Shown here one piece after another: positions 20,979-29,995 of a DNA stretch of 64,000 nt. The stretch spans positions 13,454,001 to 13,518,000 of the forward strand of contig CP075492.1 in the NCBI GenBank assembly GCA_021613535.1. The letters are read 5' to 3'. The notes below the pieces were generated by a model. It had not been told where the DNA came from, made no database searches, and worked only from the letters and a program-made list of their open reading frames with translations. Source of the stretch: Adineta vaga (lineage: Eukaryota; Rotifera). Numbering within the stretch: position 1 is the first letter of the stretch; every line of letters begins with the position of its first letter. Both the position numbers and the translations under genes were made by a program.

Positions 20979-22403
20979 TCATTGAAAGTTAACAAACTTT
21001 ATTAAGGCTTGTTTTTCAACTGATATTGTTGTATTGTAGCGCTCACGATCGTTTAATTCATTTTCTAAGATTTTATCACACGCGTCTTTGTGCATGGTGA
21101 ATATGAAGCATGGATTTCGAAAGCCAAGACGTCTTATTTCTTGAATCAAACGTGCTCCAGCATTGTACGCTGGATGTTCATTGTCACGATGCATATCAGT
21201 AACAATACGAAATGTATCACGATTCTTTAGAATTTGACCAAATGGCGATCGAAGAAATGAAAGTGCATTTTCTGTTGATGATTTCGGAATAAAATGAACA
21301 TTCTTATTCAATTCTTTTGCTGAGGCATATTCCATATGCATTTTATTTTCCCATTTTTCGTTAAATATTTGATCATCAACCCATAGAACAGACCATGACG
21401 AAAGACCTAATTCAACTTGACGCATGTATATCGTATGTTGAGTTCCATGATGACTGACAGAATGTTTGAAAACCAAGAATGTAGAATGTGGTAAAAATAA
21501 AACTTCATCTTCCTCAGGATAATTAGAAAATTCTTTTATAGCTCGACCAGTCAAAGAGTAAATCTTGAAAACTGTATTACGAGTAGCAAAATCTGCATTA
21601 GTGGCAACTTTTTTGCCCTTTTTTGAACTACTAAATTGAATCCATGTAATTAAAGCACCAGCAGTATAAAGTTCTAATTCAGCATCATTTAAATTACAAG
21701 CTCGTGTCACATAACCCCAGTAGTATGGTATTTGTGAAAGAGCTTTAACTAAATAGTAAAGTATAATTGATGCTTCACTCAATTCTTGTACTGTTTTTTC
21801 GTCAATAACTACACCATTACTTTGTCGAGCGATGAGACTTGCACCTCGACTACAAGCTTCACTTTTTGATCCTGTATAAAAGGAAATAGCAAATGATGCA
21901 GCTAGTGCTTCATCTTGTGATAAACCTTTGGCAATAAAATGATGACTGGAATTAGCAGCACGTACATCATGTTCAGCAATAACATTGTCGACATTAATTC
22001 CTCTTCGATTTTCATAATGACGACAGATTTCTCTAAGTTTTTTTAATGATGCTTTTCTACCCATATAACTTGAAAGTGCACTACTAAAATTATCCTCATA
22101 AACGAAATGTTCATTACGTGCATCTACCAGTTCTTCTGAACTATGCTCTAATTTCATATGTTCTAAAGCGAATTCAACATCTTCACATTCCATAACAGCA
22201 ATACTCTCAGCAGCTCCATACCCTTTCGCAGCTATTTCTCCGCATGCTTCTACCATATTCTTTAATTTGCTTAATTGTTTTTTATCGTTCATGAAACCAA
22301 CCACGATCATATAACAATCATGTGATAGACGATGTTGTGCCGTTGCTGTACGTGGATTAAATCGTGATAAATCTGAGATGATTTCATGAACAGCTCGTGG
22401 CAT
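20979..22403 (-). CDS. Arginine-type ADP-ribosyltransferase fused to receiver-like domain
   Basis: Single exon, 474 residues. Residues about 155-325 carry an R-S-E type mono-ADP-ribosyltransferase fold: 'YVTRAC' (Arg about 234), 'ITWIQFSSS' (the S-T-S strand, about 252-260), 'GRAIKEFS', and an ExE motif 'EDE' (about 298-300) just before 'VLFLPHSTFLV'. Residues about 338-440 resemble a response-regulator receiver: 'VLWVDDQ' (acidic pair 343-344), 'FRIVTDM' (Asp 403 where the phospho-acceptor sits) and 'CFIFTMHK' (Thr 436). The N-terminal 150 residues are unassigned. ART enzymes transfer ADP-ribose from NAD to Arg side chains. No signal peptide, so cytosolic. ART families are expanded in bdelloids; the receiver-like tail is unusual for an animal. 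Confidence 0.75.
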   Translation of the reverse strand: MPRAVHEIISDLSRFNPRTATAQHRLSHDCYMIVVGFMNDKKQLSKLKNMVEACGEIAAKGYGAAESIAVMECEDVEFALEHMKLEHSSEELVDARNEHFVYEDNFSSALSSYMGRKASLKKLREICRHYENRRGINVDNVIAEHDVRAANSSHHFIAKGLSQDEALAASFAISFYTGSKSEACSRGASLIARQSNGVVIDEKTVQELSEASIILYYLVKALSQIPYYWGYVTRACNLNDAELELYTAGALITWIQFSSSKKGKKVATNADFATRNTVFKIYSLTGRAIKEFSNYPEEDEVLFLPHSTFLVFKHSVSHHGTQHTIYMRQVELGLSSWSVLWVDDQIFNEKWENKMHMEYASAKELNKNVHFIPKSSTENALSFLRSPFGQILKNRDTFRIVTDMHRDNEHPAYNAGARLIQEIRRLGFRNPCFIFTMHKDACDKILENELNDRERYNTTISVEKQALIKFVNFQ

Positions 22404-23127
22404 TATTGGATAGTTCTTCTAAAATAAAATACAAATTTCTACAAATTTTTTAAATCAACACGCCGCACTATGTTCGCGCATTCCTCTTTCTTCTCACAAC
22501 AACATGATGTTTTTCTTCTCAGACATCATTTCAGTGTTACTTTGCCTGAATCTTGATGTTTTTTTTCTTTTTCTTTTTTGTTTCTATAAAAATAAAAAAC
22601 TCTTGAGTGGATAGAGAATGTTCGTCTTTTTTCACTTTCAAATCGACATTTTACATGCTAGATAAGAGAACATAGACGTAGAATTCTTTTCCGCGAAAAA
22701 TAATACGAAATAAAACATCTACAACAATCGAATGAAGAGATTGAATAATTTCAGTTCTCTCTCACGAAAGTTGATACTTCTCCTGGCTATTGTCGTCAAT
22801 TAGAAAGAAAGTTGTTCTGTTATTATTCACAAGGTCGAGAGAATTTGTCCTTTTTCTACTGAATATGTCTTATTTGATTAATTGAAAAACTATCTTCACA
22901 ACTATGATTAATCGCTTCATTCAGTAGATATCAATATTCATTTCATACTACGTGCAGCTAGATTATATTAGTTTTAGTATGTTTTATTAATTTATTGTAA
23001 GGTAGAGAAGGTCGAGAAACGATCTCTTATTGTAGATCGAATAATAACTACGATAAAATTCTTTAAAGTGAGAACTTCGAAGTAAAAGTAATGAGTTGTC
23101 TTATCCAACATAAGAAGTTGACATCAA
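22404..23127. other. Intergenic, AT-rich
   Basis: Promoter side of the ADP-ribosyltransferase gene and 3' flank of the PAN/GWSLCYN gene. No frame or repeat of note. Confidence 0.5.
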
Positions 23128-24485
23128 TCAGTTGGAGTGATAAATAACTTTCATCCAAGAAGAACCAGTATTAGTCGTCGCACCACATCTATATCCACCA
23201 TTAGCTTTGGTATGCCAGCATAAACGATACTCAGCGTTTGTATTTTGGGTATCACAACTGCTTCTTGATACTGTATCGCTACCGTTTACAAAACCCCATG
23301 AATATGAATCAGAAAAATACCATCCAACACCATTAGCTACATGAGTACAGCTGCTTGTGGTATTACAGTCATAAAGAACGTCAGCTCGGTTACCCATTGC
23401 TGCAACAGCCAAAGTTTCATTATTGACTTCTCGACATCCAAGTAATAATTTGGCTTGATTACACGAAGACAATATCGTGGAAATATCGAGTGAAGTCATA
23501 CTGGACGAATATGTTGCATTATAACATAGTGACCATCCATTTGGCAGTGAATTCGGATTGAGATTTAGCTGGACTCCACTAAGAGATAATAACACTAGAC
23601 AAAAGATACATATTCATGTTAATAAGCTATTCGAACTAGGAATTCAGACCTGTTACAGTCGTTGTTGTCTTTGTGGTCGTTGTTGTTGTTTTTGTTGTTG
23701 TTGTTGTTGTTGTTGTTTTTGTTGTTGTTGTTGTTGTTGTTGTTTTTGTTGTTGTTGTTGTTGTTGTTGTTTTTGTTGTTGTTGTTGTTGTTGTTGTTGC
23801 TAAAATATTTGTTTTCGAATAATTTAATAAAGAAAAAATTTTACGTACAAGTCGTAGTTGCAACAGTTGTCACTAGAAAAAAAAGACATTTATAAGTGGG
23901 TTTATGATTTATTAGTATCTGTTCGATATTATCTTAGACGCTATAAAGTCTTAGTATGTGTTGATTTGTCAATAGTTTGACGCAAATCACTACTGCACTC
24001 ATATAAATCTGAGCACTATATATATCTTCAAGAGTTCTGTGAGAACGCAGTGACATCAATGAATCGTCTACAAACGAGACGAATGGGTAACAATCAACTA
24101 TTCAAGCGAAACCTATCTCAGAAGTATGAATAGTATGGTGGCGTACAAGTTGAAAAAAGGGCTGCGTTTTTCTAAACATACCTTCATCAGCATAAAAGCG
24201 ATTGAAGTTCACAATGATACCAGTTGCTGATGCAACAAGATTTCCAGCTACAAACGCTTCATTGAACATCTTACATGAAGGCGATGCTAGACGATCAAAA
24301 ACAACGATATTACACGTTGAAATTTGATGTGTACATCGTGCAATACACAGCAGTTTTGAATTGATAACAAACTGATCAACTGGGGAACTATTCGTTCGAT
24401 AACTCATGTGATTATACTCACGACTTATTGTCTGCTGAAGTGTACTTCTAATGCAGATAGCAATATAGTAATATATCCAAAGCAT
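23128..24485 (-). CDS. Secreted PAN-like protein with poly-Thr linker and GWSLCYN module
   Basis: Exons 24485-24182, 23872-23849, 23799-23650 and 23594-23128, all phase 1, total 945 bp (314 residues). The signal peptide (LWIYYYIAICIRS) precedes a PAN/apple-like domain ('CIARCTHQISTCNIVVF', 'SCKMFNEAF'). A 24-bp exon starts the Thr linker and a 150-bp exon extends it as repeated blocks of seven or eight Thr broken by Lys. The last exon is the module shared with 14392 and 17275 and is nearly identical in sequence to the NHL version (for example 'GWSLCYNATYSS', 'NGVGWYFSDSYSWGF', 'YRLCWHTKA'). The Thr linker is probably O-glycosylated and extended. The 309-bp first intron is longer than the local norm. 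Confidence 0.75.
23650..23799 (-). repeat. CAA/TTG minisatellite inside a coding exon
   Basis: Runs of (TTG)n interrupted every 24-27 bp by an extra T run give a higher-order repeat. On the coding strand it encodes Thr blocks separated by single Lys. It occupies one complete exon flanked by good splice sites, in frame. Confidence 0.85.
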
Positions 24486-25510
24486 TAGTGATAGGCACGC
24501 TATTTCTCTCTGTCAATTGAAGAAATGAATAGAACTCAATTCTATTTCAATCGAAAGAGATCTTTTGTTTCTCTATTTGTTTTATGGAAAAATGTACGCA
24601 ATCGATAAGCATCCGATAGATGTACATTTTTAAAATTTGATTGCTGTTTCTTCACGGGAATAATACATGATTTAGTAAACAATCGTGCGGATATTTTTCT
24701 TTGTTCTAATACCGTGTTGTGTAAATAGATAAAAGAATCGATTGTCTGTTGTTTTCTTTTCATTTCGAAGACAAAAACGGGAAATTCTGTTCTGTTCTGA
24801 TTGTTGAATGTACGTAGATATAATCACTCGTATTTTGAAAAAGAAATTAATCTCATAATTAAAGTAACAAAAATAAACTGAGTAATTGAATGCTGGTTTT
24901 TTTTAAACCAACAATATTTTTAACAAAAAAATAATTACCGATACATTTTTTAGTTCATAGTAAAGTTAGGATAATACTACGCGCACTTGCATTATTTTAT
25001 ATTTATATATAGAATATTAGTGGGTTTTTTGTCTCATTCACATTTAAATTAGCTTAACATTTTTAATCTAATTTTGATTAGATTTGCACTCAATGCTCTA
25101 ACTCATAATTATCGCTATATATAAATAATCATTGTCAGTAGGAAAAAACAAAGAGATCCCGAACACTATGAAGATCTGTCTGTAAATATCAAAAATAATT
25201 CTTTCTTTCTTTCTCTCTGTTTTTGATTCAAACAAACTTTCTTACATAATATTCTTTTACTTATCGTTAAATTAAATCTATATATACACGATATAATATC
25301 CTGAGCGTGTCTGAAGAGTTTTTTTTAACAAAAGTATAGATAATCATGATTTATTGTCACAAACATTCAACATACGATAATTATGTATTAATATCCTGCA
25401 AAAAAACAAGTTTCAAAAATATCTTTGACTCTTGCTTCTCTTTATCTCATTTTCTACTCATTATCATATATAAAGCTTCAGAAATCTCGCTTTAATATAC
25501 TTTGAAAACA
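24486..25510. other. Intergenic, AT-rich
   Basis: Divergent promoter region between the PAN gene (minus) and a 7TM receptor (plus). A 73-codon minus frame at 24542-24763 begins 'KRKQQTIDSF', loosely like the start of zinc-finger transposase-derived proteins, but nothing after it supports that. Confidence 0.45.
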
Positions 25511-26488
25511 ATGTTAATCAACGAAAGTGATCTTTTATCGGAAGAAACAACTGTCGCCAGTTCTTATTCGACATCCTTTCAAGGTAATCGAATTAAATTT
25601 TGGATTTTACTTTCTTTTCAACTATTTTCGGTTCCATGTTTTCTCTATGTTCTATATCAGTTTATATTGAAAAAACGAATTCTTCAAACTCTTCATCATC
25701 ATGTTGTCCTTCTTCTTCTCATTATTTCATTCTTATTTGTTACAATCAATCTTTCTCTCTCTCTTGCATTCATGTACACTTCTCGCGTTTCACCTGCAAG
25801 TGATCTTTTTTGTACATTATGGAATTGGTTTCATTATTCTTTAAATATAATCAATCTTTTCCTGATGGCTTTTGCCAGTATTGAACGTAATTGGATTATC
25901 TTCTATCCTAAATTTACTGACACGAAATTAAAAAGATTCATTTTTCATTATTTGCCGATCATTTTTTGTATTCTTTATCCACCAAGTTTCTATATTGCTG
26001 CTATGTTTATTCATCAATGTGAAAACTATTATGATTATACTCAATTGTTATGTACATGGCCTTGTTATTTTTACAATACGAAATGGACAAATATGGATTT
26101 ATTTTTCAATAATTATACTCCATTAATTTCAATTCCAATCTTTTGTTCACTGTTGTATATTCGTGTATTTATACAAAAACATAAATTGAAACAGCAAAGA
26201 TTTAAATGGCGTCGTGATAAAAAATTAATTCTTCAATTATGGTCACAATCAAGTTTATATTTAGCCATGTGGATGCCATTACAAATATGTGGATTGATTA
26301 ATTTATACTGGAATCCATACTTTTTAATTCAAGCTCAAATTGATTATATGTATTTATTTCCATATTTAATCCATTTATTCTATCCTTTTATTGTTTTAAT
26401 TAGTTTTCATCATGAAATATCCTCACCTAGACAAGTAACAGCCACTGTGTATCCAATGGTTGCGTTAAGAATGATGCACACTAAATAA
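25511..26488 (+). CDS. Orphan 7TM receptor, single exon
   Basis: The first ATG at 25511 gives 325 residues in one exon. Seven hydrophobic helices are visible. The TM3 end reads 'ASIERNWIIFYP', which stands where DRY lies, and 'CTLW' before TM3 plus Cys residues in loop 2 ('LLCTWPC') suggest the usual disulfide. The third intracellular loop is short and basic (KHKLKQQRFKWRRDKK). This is the intronless rotifer orphan receptor type, different from the three-exon pair at 3103 and 7623. Ligand unknown. Possible use in chemosensation or peptide signalling is inferred from family behaviour only. Confidence 0.78.
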   Translation: MLINESDLLSEETTVASSYSTSFQGNRIKFWILLSFQLFSVPCFLYVLYQFILKKRILQTLHHHVVLLLLIISFLFVTINLSLSLAFMYTSRVSPASDLFCTLWNWFHYSLNIINLFLMAFASIERNWIIFYPKFTDTKLKRFIFHYLPIIFCILYPPSFYIAAMFIHQCENYYDYTQLLCTWPCYFYNTKWTNMDLFFNNYTPLISIPIFCSLLYIRVFIQKHKLKQQRFKWRRDKKLILQLWSQSSLYLAMWMPLQICGLINLYWNPYFLIQAQIDYMYLFPYLIHLFYPFIVLISFHHEISSPRQVTATVYPMVALRMMHTK

Positions 26489-26731
26489 ACTCATTGACTC
26501 TTTTATAATTATATTATTCTTCTTCAAATAAAAATGATTCTTTCTTCGTACGTATATCATTGAATGCATACAGGTGAGCATACAAATGAGGAAATCATTC
26601 ATGCATTCATAAAGATTCTGTCTAAATATATCGAAATACTGACGTCAATCTTTTGAAGTATATGAAAGAAAAAAAATATATATACATCAAGCTTTTATAT
26701 TATCTCTAAATTAACAAAGTTAATAAGAGGG

Positions 26732-27084
26732 ATGGGTAAGATTTTATTTTTGACTGAAAAATAGTATGTTTATGATGGATGATATTTCAATTAGATTTTA
26801 TAACGAATCAAGTTGAGAAAAAGACTGGTTTAGATGTGAATCAAGATGGATTTGTTGGAGGAATAAAAAATACTGAAAAACAGTATGGTGTTGATATCGA
26901 TAGAGATGGATATGTTGGAGGAGAAGGTAATAATTTTCTTGATTGATTTTTCAATATTTTGAAATATCATTTCTTAGGTATCGAAAGCAAAGTAGAACGA
27001 AAAGCTCGTGTTGATATTAATAATGATGGAATTATTGGTCGTCCTTTAGACACGATACCCGGTGGTTATAATGGTCCTCGTTAA
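26732..27084 (+). CDS. Mini-protein with three EF-hand-like loops
   Basis: Exons 26732-26735 (only ATGG), 26795-26926 and 26978-27084 join to 80 residues. Three loops of D-x-[ND]-x-DG type recur about every 20 residues: 'DVNQDGFVGG', 'DIDRDGYVGG', 'DINNDGIIG'. Each follows a short 'K.YG/TG' lead, so the protein is a tandem repeat of bare Ca-binding loops without the full helices of calmodulin. A four-base first exon is extreme but has good donor and acceptor signals. The start depends on it; a different upstream exon is possible. Likely a small Ca-binding protein; no signal peptide seen. Confidence 0.6.
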
Positions 27085-27341
27085 AATTATCATTTCTACA
27101 AACTGAATCTATTCTTAGGAACAAAATTTTTCCTATTTTTTCTCTCGCATGTAATCTGTAACATTACTTTATTAAAACATAATAAATTCATTTAAGATTA
27201 TGTCTGCTCGAATGATTGCCCTTCTACAGATTATCTTTATACATTAACTGGTGAAACAGTTTTTCCACAAGTACTTTTTCATGTTGTACAATCTAAATAG
27301 ATTGTTAATATATTAGACTGTAGAAAAATAGATAGAGGATA

Positions 27342-29120
27342 TTAATCGAGTTGTGCACGAAAATTGAATCGATCTGGTGGAGCTGTATCACCATTCAATG
27401 TAAAATCACTCCATGTTCCATCTTGTTGAATATTGTCTGCCCATTTAAAATCAATAGTAACAAAAGAGGATGAAATACCTAGAAATTTTCGAGGTATCAT
27501 CAGTTCAAGTTCTTTATCACGCATAGCATATGCTATCGTAGATACTCTGATCCAAACATACGAATCACTGTTATTGTTACGTTCGAGGAATGTTTCTTGA
27601 GATGATTGAATATGTCGATTGATTACAAAATCATAACCAAGCCAGCCAGTTGTATAATTAGCATCAATATTAAGAAAGAGTAACATCCAATTTGTGTCTG
27701 TATAATTTGTTGTTCGATTAGAAGTACGTACATAGAAATAAACATAATCTTCATTATAACTCACTTTACTTTCAATAATATCGTTGCGACCAGTAAAATT
27801 AATATAAGGACCTGCTTTTCCACTACCGGAATAATTTCGATACACAGGTGTACCTGGATCTGCTTGAAAACTTGGTTGTACAGGTATCCAATCTTCGAAA
27901 TGACCATCAATTATGATAGGACTTGGTTTCACTGGTGTTAATGATCGCACACCTTTGTAATGTCGAACATAATCTACTAATTGATAATAATAATCATCAC
28001 CATGACCACCAGTCATTGGTTCAATATCTCGGCTGAATTCTTGAATAAATTCATCGACAAAAATCACCGGTGGAGCCGTCCATCGACTCCATGAAGCATA
28101 TCTGCCAGCTGTCCATTCATTCCATCCTGTAATAAAAATAAACAATGGATCGATTTCTAATGCACGCTGCCATTGTTCAGCAAAATTCAATCCCCAATTG
28201 ACAGCATCGGTTCGATTATCCATTGAATTATTATGATAACTACGACCAAATGCTCCCTTCCAACTCATTGGTGCAGTTGAATTATATTGTATTGTATTAT
28301 AATTTTGTGCAACACCAACAGCTGCTTCTTCATTTTCACCTTCGCTATTTGGAAATACATGTTGAGGATAAATTTCAAGCCATGCCCATTGATTTGGTCC
28401 AGTTGGACCTTGATTATATGGTGCAATATTACGACGTAATGTAAAAAATTGACGAATATCCTCATCAACATAATCTGGATCAGCTAACATTAAAGGTTTA
28501 TCTTTCCAATGAAACCATAGATCAGCATAGGATGCATTTGCATACAAATCTTCATAGATTGCTCGTGTTGTTTTTCTTCCCATATCATCTGGATTGCCAA
28601 ATGGACATAGAAAAGCAATTTGTGGTGTTCGTCCACCTTTTGCTCGAATGTCTGTATAAATACGACATAATTTTTGATAATTATCACGAAAAGTAACGCC
28701 ATTTGAAACATCAAAAATAATCACATCGACACCAGCATTAACAATCATCGATGCATGTTTACGTAAAATAAAATCATCATCAATCATATAATAACCAAAA
28801 AGACTTTCACCCCAATAATGAGAATAACCAAGTGGTCCCCAATGAGAATCGCTGATATTATAAAGTGCTTCTGGATGTGCTTGAAGGATTTTTGATACAT
28901 CATAAGGTCCATTGATTGATCCATCATGACCAAGATGTAAAAAATAGAACATTCCAATGGTACGATTAGCACGTGGTGGACCAACTTGACTAGCATTGGA
29001 TAGAGCTCTACCAAGTCCATCCACAGCAACCCAAGTATCACTTTGAATTTCTTGTTGACTCAAATAGATATGAAATGTAAGAATGAAAAGAAGATAAATC
29101 AACAATAGCATTCTTCTCAT
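27342..29120 (-). CDS. Secreted GH71/GH99-like hydrolase with C-terminal beta domain
   Basis: Intronless. The frame opens at 29192, but the Met at 29120 gives a clean signal peptide (LLLIYLLFILTFHIYLS), leaving 592 residues. Residues about 50-380 fit a TIM-barrel of the GH71/GH99-like group of bacterial proteins: 'GMFYFLHLG', 'HYWGESLFGYY', 'GVDVIIFDVSNG' and 'FITGWNEWTAGRY', whose Glu could be catalytic. Residues about 420-592 form an all-beta domain ('IDGHFEDW', 'YFYVRTS') resembling CBM9/DOMON-type carbohydrate-binding folds. Substrate unknown. The intronless structure beside intron-rich genes and the bacterial family suggest horizontal transfer, with secretion retained; many N-glycosylation sites suit an extracellular enzyme. 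Confidence 0.75.
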   Translation of the reverse strand: MRRMLLLIYLLFILTFHIYLSQQEIQSDTWVAVDGLGRALSNASQVGPPRANRTIGMFYFLHLGHDGSINGPYDVSKILQAHPEALYNISDSHWGPLGYSHYWGESLFGYYMIDDDFILRKHASMIVNAGVDVIIFDVSNGVTFRDNYQKLCRIYTDIRAKGGRTPQIAFLCPFGNPDDMGRKTTRAIYEDLYANASYADLWFHWKDKPLMLADPDYVDEDIRQFFTLRRNIAPYNQGPTGPNQWAWLEIYPQHVFPNSEGENEEAAVGVAQNYNTIQYNSTAPMSWKGAFGRSYHNNSMDNRTDAVNWGLNFAEQWQRALEIDPLFIFITGWNEWTAGRYASWSRWTAPPVIFVDEFIQEFSRDIEPMTGGHGDDYYYQLVDYVRHYKGVRSLTPVKPSPIIIDGHFEDWIPVQPSFQADPGTPVYRNYSGSGKAGPYINFTGRNDIIESKVSYNEDYVYFYVRTSNRTTNYTDTNWMLLFLNIDANYTTGWLGYDFVINRHIQSSQETFLERNNNSDSYVWIRVSTIAYAMRDKELELMIPRKFLGISSSFVTIDFKWADNIQQDGTWSDFTLNGDTAPPDRFNFRAQLD

Positions 29121-29192
29121 CTTGTAAATTCTAAAATGTGACTGACAATATTCAAGATAAATATCTTTTTTATCTAACATAAAAAAGTACAT

Positions 29193-29995
29193 TTTTCAAT
29201 TTAATCAAATGTGATGAAATCTATTATAAACGTTTTATTATTCATTCAATAATTTGGATATTGAATCATATATATATATATATATTACAATAATCAATAT
29301 TTTTCTATTATTATATCTATGCATTCTGGACATATATTATTTTGTTGATTATAATCATTAATAAATCTATTTTCTAATAATATCGACTTTTGTCTGCATA
29401 ATTACGCGTGTGGAAAGACGATTATCAAAAAGAACAAGAATTTGTTGTGATAAACAATATATAACATATCTTAACAGAGTTATCAACCTTGTACAGATCT
29501 ATTAATTTGACATACTACTTTGATCTGTTCTTTCGCTTCATATCTATATAATCAACGTCGAAAGAAAGGACAAGAACTAGAAAAATAATTATATATACAT
29601 AACTCTTTGCTTAACAAATGAGATAGCAACGATAGAGAAAAAAAATAATTAAAGCAAATTAGTAACGTTTTGTTATATGCAAGTTGCATGTCGAAGACAT
29701 TATGAGGAAAAAATGATTTAATGCGTGTGCAAAACAAGACTGTAAAAGCAATCAACATATTTTCATAAATCTAACTTACATGTTGACAGAAATCGGAAAA
29801 GAACAAGACCATATATCGTCTAGCCTAATGCCTCAGAGAAATTGTTTATTTCGATTGTATTGATTATATATATATATATATGTAAGTGTTAAATTTGATC
29901 GCTCGTTACTTTCGCTTCGCTAAAACATTCACAAAGATACGAATGAATATATATTTTCCTATGTAAACATTCTATTTGATACTTTAGAAATAAAG
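29193..29995. other. Intergenic, with TA microsatellites
   Basis: Divergent promoter region of the hydrolase and the three-module membrane gene. Contains short (TA)n runs near 29269-29285 and 29868-29881; no gene seen. Confidence 0.5.

Noticed and set aside
23558-23895. Cys-rich and Leu-rich plus-strand frames
   Set aside because: They are the other frames of the CAA/TTG minisatellite that encodes the Thr linker on the minus strand.
24542-24763. Possible transposase N-terminus ('KRKQQTIDSF')
   Set aside because: Resemblance limited to ten residues; nothing after it matches a transposase.
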